DNA of 64,000 bases, from the NCBI GenBank assembly GCA_964017065.1, contig OZ024791.1, positions 5,756,547 through 5,820,546 of the forward strand. Direction: 5' to 3'. Origin of the DNA: Haliclona indistincta (lineage: Eukaryota; Porifera; Demospongiae; Haplosclerida; Chalinidae). Of the stretch, positions 11,350-22,523 are shown in pieces. Both the position numbers and the translations under genes were made by a program. The notes beneath the pieces were generated by a model that was not told where the DNA came from, made no database searches, and was given only the letters and a program-made list of their open reading frames with translations. Position 1 is the first letter of the stretch; every line of letters starts with the position of its first letter.

Positions 11350-11744
11350 CTTCCATAAAGCTCCACCAAAGGTAGCACTATCTGGAGATTGCTTGGAAGA
11401 TAGCCTTGGCAGTCCTTGCTCCTGATGCTGGCGCTGCCCTTTAGCCGTCTTCACGTGTAAGTTATTAAACTTACTGTACGTATACCTAGTCTCCATACTA
11501 TAATGTGTAGTGTTTGTTGTGTGTGTACGTGCCTACATAGATAGTAAAGTAATTCAGACCTCCCTAATGTCAAAATGCAATGTGTGCATGTACTATGTAC
11601 ATCATGATACTATATAGAGCAAGGTTGATACAATGTGAATGGATGCCTTGTCGATGTGTAGGCATTAGAGGGTTAAGCATTTTGTTGTGTACGTAGGTCA
11701 ATATGTGTGTCGTCAATAGCATGACTGTCTTATCCCAGTCTCTT

Positions 11745-11870
<126 letters not shown>

Positions 11871-12286
11871 CCTCAATAACCAGTTGCTATAGCATTTTTG
11901 TGTGTCGCAGGGATGCTGCTCCCTATTGGTCTTGCATTCTATGCTTGCAGTGCTGTGTTGATGTAATACTAACCAGCAACAAAGTCACTACGTAGTCTGG
12001 ACAGCAGTGAATTGATGGCTACTGCACTACCATGCATGCATGAACTTAATTATGTGATTGGTGCCCCGAACTGTTCATGCCTATAGCAGATGGGTTTACC
12101 CTTGATCTAATAGTTTCTGTTGACTTAATGAGTCACTTGACATGGGTTGTCAACTAGGGTGGCATGGATAGTGGTTAGAGTACTTGTCATCATGGAATCC
12201 GTAGCCATCAAAGAGATCTCTCCCTTTCCTCTGTCTCTCTCATTGTCTTTTTTATTCCCTCTCGATGTTTCTGTCTCTGTATTTTC

Positions 12287-12486
12287 NNNNNNNNNNNNNN
12301 NNNNNNNNNNNNNNNNNNNNNNNNNNNNNNNNNNNNNNNNNNNNNNNNNNNNNNNNNNNNNNNNNNNNNNNNNNNNNNNNNNNNNNNNNNNNNNNNNNNN
12401 NNNNNNNNNNNNNNNNNNNNNNNNNNNNNNNNNNNNNNNNNNNNNNNNNNNNNNNNNNNNNNNNNNNNNNNNNNNNNNNNNNNNNN
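12287..12486. other. Assembly gap (200 N)
   Basis: Exactly 200 N, a conventional unknown-size placeholder. It interrupts the 4-kb insertion directly before the first visible copy of the ~100-bp repeat array, so array copies, and possibly a transposase, may be missing. Confidence 1.
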
Positions 12487-13145
12487 AGACTAAAGTGCAG
12501 TAAGTTGCATACGAATCTGGTGGACTTGATGGGTAAGAATGCAGTGAAAGCACTGAAATGAAGAAAATGAAAATTCATAGTGTTCTTGAGACTAACGTAA
12601 GTTGCATACTAATCTGGTAGACTTGATGGGTAAGAATACAGTGAAAGCACTGAAATGAAGAAAATGACAATTCATAGTGATCTTGAGAATAAGGTGCGGT
12701 AAGTTGCATACGAATATGGTGGCCTTGATGGGTAAGAATACAGTGAAAGCACTGAAATGAAGAGAAATAGATTTTAGTGACATTACAGCATTTTCACACG
12801 ACAGATCTACTGAAGTACTACACAACTTACTGCATTTTAGTACCACAATCACTATGAGAGTGCATATTTTCATTTACTGTATTCCCACTCACTAGCTCCA
12901 CTGTATTAGTATGCAACTTACTGCACTTCAGTCTCAAGATCACTATGAATTGTCATTTTCTTCATTTCAGTGCTTTCACTGTATTCGTACCCATCAAGTC
13001 TACCAGATTAGTATGCATCTTACTGCACTTTAGTCTCTAGATCACTATGAATTGTCATTTCTTCATTTCATTGCTGTCACAGTATTCTTAAACATCAAGT
13101 CCACCAGATTAGTATGCAACTTAGTCTCAAGATCACTATGAGATG
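12487..13145. repeat. Inverted arrays of ~100-bp repeats (foldback structure)
   Basis: From 12487 to about 12770 a unit of about 100 bp (GTTGCATACGAATCTGGTGG ... AGCACTGAAATGAAGAAAATG) is repeated about three times in direct orientation. From about 12790 to 13145 the reverse complement of the same unit is repeated about three more times. The two arrays face each other across a short centre near 12780. The left array is interrupted by the N gap. The transcribed or denatured strand could form a long hairpin. Confidence 0.85.
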
Positions 13146-14222
13146 GCATTTTCTCTTAAAAGCACTATTAAACTACTCCTACAGTCAAGCTACACTTCAT
13201 CAGCGCTTACCAGATTGCAAGCTAGGTCACTGGAAGAATTTTGCAACTGTTTGTCTCAGGACTATTTCAGTGGATGGTACGATTCATTGTAACAAACCAT
13301 TGTACTACAATTAGACCGTGTGTGTTACGCACTTCTAGTGTGTTCATTGTTATAATAAAAATAATTATTGCGATACGAAATACCAAGAGTTCATACTTAA
13401 CTACTTAGCTATAATCTGTTTTGTTACGACTTGCCAGACCATCACTTTTTCAGTTGCACCTGTGGACATAACACCATCAAATAAAGCAGCACGTACGTTG
13501 TCACTCATTATGACAAACCTGATGTTCATTCTCCTAGAACAAAATAGGAGTTTAGTAATAACCCTGTCAGATTTCACAAAATTAATAGTCTGAGAGAGAG
13601 AGAGAGAGAGAGAAAATAATTAATTTCGATAACCTTAAATCTAGGGCTACACACAAGACAACAGTCAATAATAAGCCTATTTTATGCCTATCATTATCAT
13701 TGGCAGATTATACAAAACCCTCATTATACAAGGCCGTAGCCAGGAATTTACAGAAAGGCCTCTTTTTCTTGTGCCGCAAAAAGTTTGTCTTACTAAAAAT
13801 CATGGGATGGCTGTGTGAATTGATTTTTTTGCGCTAATTCTCATGAACAGTCGCGTAGGACTACCTATAGATGTGCTATTTTCACTGAAAACAAGCTGCC
13901 TCAATTTTGGCTAAGGAAGTGGACCTCTTGTTAAGAAAAGTGGACCTTTCAGGAGACTGGGCGGTTCTTCAGAATCCCATGAGCTACGTGTGTCGTTAAG
14001 AGGAAGACAAATTAATTTTTGCGCAAACATTTTTCTACCCATTTCGCTGCATTCATCCTCCACAATTAATTTCACGTATCAGTAGCCTAATTTTAACTAT
14101 TGCGCAACAGAGGCTAGACGTGTGTGCTAGTTGGTACTAGGTAAAGTGCTCGGTACTTTTTGTACAAGACAACGTTCTTTTCAGTTTGTGATTACAAGTG
14201 TGCTGTTCATGCAGCTAGCCTA

Positions 14223-14625
14223 GTCAGGCATGGCCTGACTGTTCACGTTCACAGAATAGTCAGGGGACATTAGAATACCGTACCTTAGGAATTTGACTAC
14301 GCCAACGCAGATGTAATTTTCGTGGGCGTGACTAACCCACGTGTTACGCGATGGCGCTGGCTGCGGCTGTATGTTCCCAATCAGAAGCAAAGGAAGTGGT
14401 CTGCCTTGGCTGTAGAGTACTGACAAAGAGAAGCTCAGCCACTCGAGAGACTCACCATAAATCGCCAGATGTCATAGCTACTACATTATATCATCACTAC
14501 ATTCTTCGTAACCGCTCTGCAATCTAATTGGTTCTACAAATATAGTTGCAGAGGTACAGGTACCGTACAGTATTCTGATGTACTTTGACTATTCCGTGAA
14601 CGCGAATAGTCATGCCACGCCTGAC
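14223..14625. mobile_element. Nested 403-bp MITE, Tc1/mariner-like (TA target site)
   Basis: About 39 bp at the left end (from GTCAGGCATGGCCTGACTG) match the reverse complement of the right end (ending GCCACGCCTGAC) with few differences, and TA flanks both sides (14221-14222 and 14626-14627). The ends carry an internal GACTATTC/GAATAGTC palindrome. No coding sequence is present. It lies inside the 4-kb insertion, so it jumped into that element or was carried by it. Confidence 0.75.
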
Positions 14626-15190
14626 TACTGTTAGCCTCAGATACGTTAACAAGACAAGCATGAAACAAATTCTCTGTGAAATAAAGCAGCTGAATGCGTA
14701 CTAGCTATAGAGAGCTATATAGCTAGCAGGGGCGGTCTAGTTACAGGACTGAAACCAACAACAGTGATGCTCCTATAATACAATCTGACCATTTCTACCT
14801 ATTGGTAGACTCACCAGTTCTACTCAGAGATCATGTAGGTGTTCAGGACCTTGAATTCACAGACAAGCTATGACATTCAGCCGGTTCTAGCTGAGATTTC
14901 TTCTCGTTGCAACGCCTTTTCATTGTCACAAAGAAGTTGTCCACTTGGCTCGTAGTAGAATAGAATGCCAGACAGCAGAAATGACTCGTCTTCAGTGGAT
15001 TTGATCGCCTCTAGGTTCCTATAAACAGCAGCCATCTTTACTATAAAGTAGGCGTAGGCTCGTTCGCATTAGATCCTCCCCTCTAAGGTTTTATTATTAT
15101 TGAACTATTGAAACCCTAGCCCTCTCACGAGACGGCAAAACTAGAAACGTTTTTTATCTAAATAGGTGGGTAGGGTTTCCGAACCGGGTG

Positions 15191-16732
15191 AACGACGAGC
15201 CTGACACGAGGCCTAACTATGGGAGCTTTGGAGGCGGGAGAATTCCACAGCAACCTGGACGAGAACCTTGCAGTGCAGCCGTACACGTAAATAAATTGTT
15301 TTACTTTTTGTGCTTGCTGTCCGGTCAGTTTATCATCAAGATGAAGCGACAGTGCAATTGGAGGACATTTCTAATACTGATCATTGGATTCACCGGACTT
15401 ACTTTTTTCTTGCTTCAATTCTGCGCCAACTTGCTCTCTGTTGCGTTCAACTGCTACGTTGTTCTGTTCTGCCCTTATTCCAACTGTTCATATTTTTATA
15501 ATAATGCAACGAGTACTAGTAATGGAAGCAGTGGCGCGGATGATGAATTGCTTACTACCAACTCGCTTACTCATTCTCTGACTGATACTGCACCGGTGCA
15601 TATAAACTGGAACAATGCCGTCATTACTTGCGCTACCTTTGCCGGTTGGATTTCTTACCTGATGATGACCTTTCTGATACTGCTTCCGATTAACAGTGAC
15701 TTGCAATCATGTTTTCACTACTTCACTAGAAATGACAACAACAGCTGCAATGCATTCCTGAAGATATTCTGCACAACGCTTCGTCGAGCCTTTAGAGAAG
15801 AAGAAATATTCTCACCTTTCGATGATACTGATAACGACTTTAGTTCAACTAAGTTTAAGCCAGCTCAGGCAGTGTATTTCTACTTTATATACATTTTCAA
15901 TCTTGTATTGTACTTCACCAATCTTGGTCTTCTATCTGTTATTATGCACAATAGAATCTCTACCAATGATCTTGTTCAGTACTACTTGGACTCATCTGGA
16001 TTGATATTTCAGATGAGCTCACAGTTTTGTGCAATTCAGAGCTGTTTCATTTTCTCCAAAGTTGCCTACATGGTCTCGACTCAGCTAGAACAGCTTGTGA
16101 ATGAGTTTAACAAAGTGAACATTGCAGACGCAGACATAACGCTGATTCAAAATCCAGAAAATGAATTGCATAAGTTCACAAATGATGAAATTATTGAAGA
16201 ACTGGGAGAAGGAGGAGATCGCGACAAAGCCCGCTATTTTTTGCTACAAAGAATCGATCAGGAATTCTTACGCAGACTCAAAGCATCTCTTGATCCTTAC
16301 GGAATATGGTTTTCAATTCACTGGCTTCTTTACACGCTGACAACTCTACTGTCTTGTGCTCTTTTTGCTGAAAAAGCCGTTCAAATATTCTATCATCATA
16401 GTATCCCTCTTACTAAAATACGAAGTAAAGACATCTTTGATATTTCGTACATCGTTTTCTTCACTCTCGGACATCTTTTGCTTTTTCTCTATCCATGTTT
16501 TAGAGCTGCTTCCATTACTGTAGCTAGAAATCGTTTGATCCAGCAAGTATCTGCCCAGCAATGGAAGCATATTCCTCTATCGGTGCAGGGTCACTTTATT
16601 CAATATCTCAAGTCAAGGGATTTTAGCTTCACGGTTTCAATCTTTTGTGCAGATATTTCCTTTAATTTCAGCACTGCCTACATCTCCTTGTTTGTCGGGA
16701 TCTTCGGTGGTATTTTAAAGCTGACCATATAG
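15191..16732 (+). CDS. Seven-TM protein, intronless, 5' start displaced by insertion; possibly gustatory-receptor-like
   Basis: A 514-codon open frame runs to TAG at 16730-16732. No ATG exists at its present 5' end; the first in-frame internal ATG is about 50 codons in (15341). With the stranded codons at 11179 the protein would be about 515 residues. I count seven hydrophobic segments: FLILIIGFTGLTFFLLQFCA, ITCATFAGWISYLMMTFLIL, YFYFIYIFNLVLYFTNLGLL, one near FCAIQSCFIFSKVAYMV, WFSIHWLLYTLTTLLSCALF, ISYIVFFTLGHLLLFLYPCF and a last one near FSTAYISLFVGIFGGI. A long charged loop lies between segments 4 and 5. The pattern and the TAYxxLF-type end resemble gustatory-receptor-like proteins, but this is weak. 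It may be a lineage-specific receptor or transporter, and may be null on this haplotype. Confidence 0.72.
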   Translation, partial: NDEPDTRPNYGSFGGGRIPQQPGREPCSAAVHVNKLFYFLCLLSGQFIIKMKRQCNWRTFLILIIGFTGLTFFLLQFCANLLSVAFNCYVVLFCPYSNCSYFYNNATSTSNGSSGADDELLTTNSLTHSLTDTAPVHINWNNAVITCATFAGWISYLMMTFLILLPINSDLQSCFHYFTRNDNNSCNAFLKIFCTTLRRAFREEEIFSPFDDTDNDFSSTKFKPAQAVYFYFIYIFNLVLYFTNLGLLSVIMHNRISTNDLVQYYLDSSGLIFQMSSQFCAIQSCFIFSKVAYMVSTQLEQLVNEFNKVNIADADITLIQNPENELHKFTNDEIIEELGEGGDRDKARYFLLQRIDQEFLRRLKASLDPYGIWFSIHWLLYTLTTLLSCALFAEKAVQIFYHHSIPLTKIRSKDIFDISYIVFFTLGHLLLFLYPCFRAASITVARNRLIQQVSAQQWKHIPLSVQGHFIQYLKSRDFSFTVSIFCADISFNFSTAYISLFVGIFGGILKLTI

Positions 16733-17426
16733 CTAGGTGAACACCGACATTATGCTTTGTATTTTTTTTAATTTTAGAAATAATAATTTAGCAAATTGCA
16801 CGGATACACTATAGCAATATACACATGCTAACATAAAGGCGTGCACCCAAAAAGGAATAAAAAACAGAAAAAAATTATTTGGGTTGAGATACTTACATGT
16901 ACAATATCAGTTTTAGACTTGCTTGTGATCAAAAAGGGTGAGAGGATGCAGGTATCTTGAAGAATAAGGGATCCTCCTGAACTCAACAAGTGCATTAGTA
17001 AGAGTGTTTGTGTACGTAGCTTCACCATGCAAGTGTGTGCTCTTCTGTCCAAAAGAGATGGCCAGTCAATAGTATGTCATATAGCGCATCCCATCTTTTG
17101 CAACAAGCCCAAAGTGCAAATCTTTGGACTGCCTCCAGAGATGTTGTGTTTTTCACGAATACGGGATACAGTTAACGACATTATGTGTAGGAAATGAGTT
17201 TGAAACATGTTAACATGTTGACTTTGTAACTTTGTATGTTGTCTTTGTACTATTGCAAATCCTGCTGGTCGAGATTATGGTCATAGTCGAGACTGTAGTT
17301 ATGGTTACTAAGGCAAGTTCACTGGAATGAGGTGTACTACGGAATTCGCGAGACTTCGGACTATACAAAATGTACTATCATTAATTTTATTTTGCACGGC
17401 TAGAGCGCCTGTTTGTAGTGTAGGGA
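16733..17426. other. Intergenic, nothing recognised
   Basis: About 690 bp of AT-rich sequence between the seven-TM gene and the NIDO gene. Only a short minus-strand open frame without recognisable features is present, and no repeats stand out. Confidence 0.6.
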
Positions 17427-18324
17427 ATGATGGCAGCCTTCATGTTAATGTACGCAGTGCTTGCTCTTAGTGATATATCAACTGCTGTAACAGTGAACCA
17501 GTTTTATCCGTTTGGATCAGACAGTGGCGACACATTGTTGTCCGAACGGGCGAGCTCAGACCCCCTACAGTTACCATTTGAATTGCCAGTTTTAACAACA
17601 ACTACAACATCGTATGAAGTGAGTGTATTTAACTGTTATGGCTTTTTACAAGGTCCTTTAATATAGGTATTGTTTGAAGGTTCAATTGTTTTCCCTCAAC
17701 TGATAATAACTCCGTTAAGAATTACACTGGAACCGCGCACTGTTGTAAACAATATAGAGGCAGCAATATGGGGAGGATACAGCAACGACTCTACATTACT
17801 CTCGAGAGCACGTTGTGACGTTGCTGCACAATTCAGAAGTGACTGTGATGGAAACTTGAACTTCAACCCAACTCACTTAATAAAAGTGACCACTATCAAC
17901 TATACAGAGAGTGCACAGGTTTGGTTTATTTACATGTAGTCTAGTGTGTTTGCATGTACTTCTTCCTCAGCCACCAGGAAATAGTTTTCAGATTGTCATA
18001 GCAAGTGACGGAACGTTATCTTTTGTCATAATGCTATTTGGTGAAGTAAACTTCGCTCCATCAGCAGCCAGTTACTCAGCGAAGATTTCCAAGGATTCAA
18101 CGACATACTGGACCGCTCCGTACAGCACTAACATCACACAAGCTCCTATTCTAATGCAACATTCCTACACTCCCGGAATCTACATTCTCAATTTGATAAC
18201 ATTCAGTCCTCCACAAGCTTCCTGTGACAACAACCTCATTAGAGCTGCTTGCAGTGCTCTGAGAATAAGAGGAGAACATGTACCTGAAAGATGTTCTAGT
18301 TCAGAACAAACATGTGTGCCTTAA
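17427..18324 (+). CDS. Small secreted NIDO-domain protein
   Basis: Three exons, 17427-17618, 17667-17918 and 17971-18324, all join in phase 0 with GT-AG introns of about 50 bp and give 265 residues. The protein opens with a signal peptide (MMAAFMLMYAVLALSDISTA). It then shows the NIDO signature FYPFGSDSGDTLLSE, a Pro/Leu strand and VLFEGSIVFPQ, where nidogen/tectorin-type domains have LYVNTNGLISF. IEAAIWGGYSN corresponds to the family's later core. Six Cys lie in the last 100 residues. NIDO domains normally sit in large adhesion proteins (nidogen, alpha-tectorin, mucin-4); here the domain is nearly the whole protein. An extracellular matrix or recognition role is inferred. Confidence 0.78.
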
Positions 18325-18515
18325 TCAAGAAACAGATGCATTACTATTAATTTTATGTATGTGACAGTTATGAATAAAAAACAAGATTGCTGACTGTTGC
18401 ATTGCTCAAAACAGTATCTGCTTATTAAGGGATAGAGCATTATGAATACTTCAATAAGCAGTAATCTGTAGTGTTAAGGGTGAGTGCCTTTGATCAATAG
18501 CAACGGTGAAATAAC

Positions 18516-20554
18516 TTAAATTCTTCTAATTACACAAGATTTAAAGTCTCTCCACAGTCTCACAAGTAACGGTCGCTTGTTGGACAAGAATTCGTTTAGC
18601 CATTTGTAGTAAACACTGTAGTGTAAAATAGGCAAGTGAATGAGTGAGTGAGTGAATGAGAGAGTGATCGAGTGAGTGAGTGGGTGAGAGAGCGAGCGAG
18701 TGAGTGAGTGAGTGAGTGAGTGAATGAGTGAGAGGGTGAGTGAGTGAGTGGGTGAGAGTGAGTGAGTGAGTGAGCGAGCGATCGAGTGAGTGAGTGAGTG
18801 AGTGAGTGAATGAATGAGTGAGTGAGTGAGTGAGTGAGTGAGTGAGTGAGTGAGTGAGTGAGTGAGTGAGTGAGTGAGAGGGTGAGTGAGTGAGTGAGTG
18901 GGTGAGAGGGTGAGTGAGTGAGTGAGTGGGTGAGAGTGAGTGAGTGAGTGAGAGGGTGAGTGAGTGAGTAAGTGAGAGTGAGTGAATGAGTGAGTGAGTG
19001 AGTGAGTGAGTGAGTGAGTGAGTGAGTGAGTGAGTGAGAGGGTGAGTGAGTGAGTGGGTGAGAGTGAGTGAGTGAGCGAGCGAGTGAGCGATTGAGTGAG
19101 CGAGCGATTGAGTGAGTGAGAGGGGGAGTGAGTGAGTGAGTGAGTGGGTGAGATGGTGAGTGAGTGGGTGAGAGTGAGTGAGAGGGTGAGTGAGTGAGTG
19201 AGTGAGTGAGAGGGTGAGTGAGTGAGTGAGTGAGTGAGTGAGTGAGTGAGAGGGTGAGTGAGAGGGTGAGTGAGAGGGTGAGTGATAGGACTCACAATCC
19301 GAACAGCACTCCACCCAAGTGACCAGCATGATCAAACAATTTCCACCCCCTCAACAAACCAACCACATCTAACACAACCAGACCTCCCATTGCCTAGAAA
19401 AACAAACATCTGCAATTGGTTTCAGACACACATATCGATCGACACACAATATTAGCTGGAATTGGGACAAACGGGAAGAAGATAAGGTAGAACGATGAGT
19501 CAGGGTAGCTCAAAACTGTCAGAGCAGCCATGGCTAGTAAAGCCCCTGACTGTGAGGAGGGAAAGTGACACACACCACTTCATGTACTCACGGCTCCAAG
19601 TGATCCCACTGCAAGAGTACCACGTGAAACCTTTGAATAATGACTGAGTAGAGCAGCAAAAGTGCCTATCCACAAAATAAGAGAACATCAAAATTACGGA
19701 CTAGCTATAGTCACATACCAGCTGTTACATAGAACGGCAACATCATTTCCTTTCCAACAATACCTAATTGCGATGTGATGTGAATAGTGTAAGTGTAACT
19801 GATACATACTGTGTACAGCAGGAATAAAGCTCCAGAGCACTACCATGTTGATACCAAAGTGCCATAGCTCTACATGACTAAATGTGCACAAGAGAAGAGA
19901 TGATGTTGCCTCTAGAAAAAGTGAAGGAAAATAACTAATAATTATCTACACATGACGATTTAAGACCATGACAACAATCTTTTTTGTGATTTACTGTTTG
20001 TTGGAATGGCTGTAAAATAACTGTTCAAAATTCGGTGAGCTGCTGGAATCCGCCATGACAAGAATATAGCAGCGTTTATGCCAACTAGTGCTGAAGGAAG
20101 AACAAACATATTGACCAAATTAATGGTTCAACTTACTATAAAAGAATTTATTATGTGCTTCAAGATCCTTCCAGAATTGTTTTATCTATGCATGGGGCAT
20201 TGACTGAAATTAAAGAGAACACTAGTGGGCAATGGATTATCTCACTCGTGTGAACAATTTCAAAGATTCCTGTGTCTGTTGCCTGCTCCAAGGGTGAATC
20301 TTGCTGTCATAGTAAGCAACACTACCAATAACTGACGTAGATCCAACCTGGACTCAATAATTTCCACTCGTTCTCTGACAGCTCTAGCTGTTTCTTACCA
20401 GTACAGTAAAGGCAGCTGGTTTCCACAGACTAACCCTCGATTGCTGATAGTTCCTGTACAATCTAACAAACCGTCTGTTACCACGGCTAGACAAACTGGG
20501 ATTCAACTGAAAGCTTGAATGAAGACGAAGCGAACTTCGCCACACGTGAAACAT
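18516..20554 (-). CDS. PARL: Presenilin-associated rhomboid-like protease, mitochondrial
   Basis: PARL is an inner-membrane rhomboid serine protease that cleaves substrates such as PINK1. Exon 1 (20399-20554) encodes an Arg/Ser-rich, acid-free N-terminus fitting a mitochondrial presequence. Exon 2 starts at 20347. Later exons give FFYTLVGINAAIFLSWRIPA, LLCTFSHVELWHFGINMVVL and GKEMMLPFYVTAG. The catalytic-serine motif GASG is completed across the splice between 19590 and 19546 (SLGA|SGALLAMAAL), and the catalytic-histidine block is KLFDHAGHLGGVLFG. The frame reads into a stop at 19295 unless the GTGAGT there is used as a donor. Splicing to the AG at about 18632 gives YYKWLNEFLSNKRPLLVRLW, matching the human C-terminus, and ends at 18516. 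I therefore take the whole tetranucleotide array as the last intron. Confidence 0.9.
18640..19286. repeat. (TGAG)n microsatellite filling the last PARL intron
   Basis: About 650 bp of TGAG units on the plus strand (CTCA on the sense strand), with GGTGAG, GAGAG and GCGAGCGA interruptions. It fills the intron from donor GTGAGT (about 19291) to an acceptor in TTTTACACTACAG (about 18632). The Thr-His-Ser open frames across it are repeat artefacts. Confidence 0.97.
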
Positions 20555-21166
20555 GACAATTGAATGGGATGCCCCTGCATTGCCGGTTGCTAATTAGCTG
20601 TATGATGAAGAATCAATCAGCTCTTGCAGTTCTGTTGCAACCCAGCTGCCAGCTATTGGATCATTAGATTGTCCTGAAAAAAGTCACTATCTACTGCACT
20701 GAAGATACACGAGCATAATAGAAAGATGCATAATTATCTCAAACAGATGGAGGGGTCATTCATCCATTGTGTGATAAATCATAAGACAGAGTGACATCAG
20801 ACTACTGCAGGTTGATTTAGTTTCTAAATATTGGTAGACTTAACTTGACGACCTAGAGGTTCTTTGCAGAAGTGGGGTTTGATTAATGTGCATGACGTGT
20901 GTTGGCTAGTAGTGCAAAACAAGGTCATGATACTCAAATAAATATTCGATTGAACTGCCTTGCAATGCTATAAACTGAATTGCATGGTTCAAATACACAT
21001 GTACCGATTTTGAATTCGTGCATTTAGATGACTGTGTTCATGGGTTTACTGTATGGTTTGTTTGGTCACATACTATGCAGTGTTTGAATACACCCACACG
21101 ACTAATTAGCTAGTACAAGTTGCAGTGTCTACTTGCTGCATGCACGTCTCGGGCACTGAAAACAAA
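20555..21166. other. Intergenic between divergent PARL and Ig-FN3 genes, nothing specific
   Basis: About 610 bp separate the PARL start (minus) from the receptor start (plus). The sequence is AT-rich without visible repeats or RNA genes. It must contain both promoters, but no element is recognisable by eye. Confidence 0.6.
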
Positions 21167-22523
21167 ATGACAGTAGTTTCTTTGCTGCTCTTTGGACTGA
21201 CAAGCTGTTTCTGTGCAACAGGTAATTTTGCAATGGTCACTAAACTGTGCAACATTAATTTTGCCTGCTCTTTAGCTGATCGAGTTATCACCATCCAGCC
21301 TATCTTGCCAGCCAATGGGCCAGCTTGCCCTGAACAAGATGTCAAATACAATTGCACTGTCGCCAGTTCCAACAACATGCAATCATTAACATTGGCTTGG
21401 ATGTATAGAGGATTTGTCATTGTGTACAACAGTGATGGATCAAAATCTGGTTTAGATAATGGCATCTTCACTGCAGTATTCTTCAATTCGAACAATACAA
21501 TAATATCAACTGCCACAATCACAAATATTCCTCTGTCTCATCATGATAGTACAATGCAATGCCTGACAACAGAAGCATCTAGTCACTTAGAGACCATCAA
21601 AATAGCCGGTATGACAGCAGTGCTGAGTTAAAATTAATAATGTTACAATCAAAACAATAGGTGCAGTAAACCCTCCGTCAAATCTCAGTATTACAGGAAC
21701 CATGCAACCAGCATCACTGACATGGCTGCCTCCTCTTAATGCACCCACAGACTGTATCTTCAACTATATTGTCAACATCACCACCAGCAGTGATTCCACT
21801 ATCATGACAATGCATAGCAGCACCACTTCACTGATACTGGCTGGTCTGACTCAAGAGCAGAGATACTCATTCTCTGTGGCTGTTACTGACAGTACAGGAC
21901 AACATGGACCATGGAGTGAACTGCTAATGGTGGAACATAATGGTACATGTCATTATCATTAACGTTTATCTTATTGTGTTTATTGATTCAGCATCCTTAC
22001 TACCTGCCATTGTAACCTCCAAAACATATCATGACAGCTCTACAGAAGACCTAGGTTAGACTACTCTTGTATGCATTTGTATGTGGGACTATTATGTATC
22101 ACAGCTGGTAACAAAGTCTATACCAGTGGGTCGTCAGTTCAGGTGTCTTCACTTAGCTGCTCACAAACACCAGAAAAGGGGCTAATGGACGAAAGCTGTT
22201 TAGTAATTGGTAAGTATTTTCAGTTATGAGTTAAGTCAACTTGTCCGTGCATTTTCTCAACAATAGTGACAGTATCAACTCTTTTCAGTGGAGTATTGTC
22301 TGCTGTTGTTGCAACTATTATCACTAGTGTCATTGCGTGTTGTGTTATGAAGAGAACTCGCGGGAAAACTGTGCAAGATGATCGTGCTAAAGGATTCACA
22401 AATGAGCTAGCTTCAGCCATTTATGATGTACCTGTTGTCAAAGAGCAAAGTTTGAGCATCCAAGACAACGTAGCTTATGGAGGAAAGATACAAAACAACA
22501 ATACTTACGAAGAAATACACTGA
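21167..22523 (+). CDS. Single-pass Ig-FN3 receptor with cytoplasmic tyrosine motifs
   Basis: Six phase-1 exons: 21167-21221, 21276-21608, 21661-21942, 21992-22054, 22105-22209 and 22267-22523, together 364 residues. The start at 21167 gives a signal peptide (MTVVSLLLFGLTSCFCA). Exon 2 is an Ig-like domain (VKYNCTV ... STMQCLT, with WMYRG as core Trp). Exon 3 is a fibronectin type III domain (NPPSNLSITG, LTWLPP, YSFSVAVTDSTGQHGPWSE). Exons 4-5 are a Ser/Thr-rich stalk. Exon 6 has a transmembrane helix (FSGVLSAVVATIITSVIACC) and a 65-residue tail. The tail has AIYDVP (a YxxP Crk/Abl-type motif), VAYGGK and a terminal TYEEIH containing YEEI, the optimal Src-family SH2 ligand. The ligand is unknown. 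All-phase-1 exons are typical of shuffled extracellular domains. Confidence 0.85.

Noticed and set aside
12125..12578. Open frames spanning the N gap
   Set aside because: They are formed only by translating N as X; nothing supports coding.
15188..15190. GTG as the start codon of the seven-TM gene
   Set aside because: The bases are the last three of the transposon terminal repeat, and GTG starts are not expected in an animal nuclear gene.
18516..19335. Two overlapping ~260-codon minus-strand frames rich in Thr-His-Ser-Leu
   Set aside because: They are translations of the (CTCA)n array read in different frames. The real gene, PARL, splices the array out.
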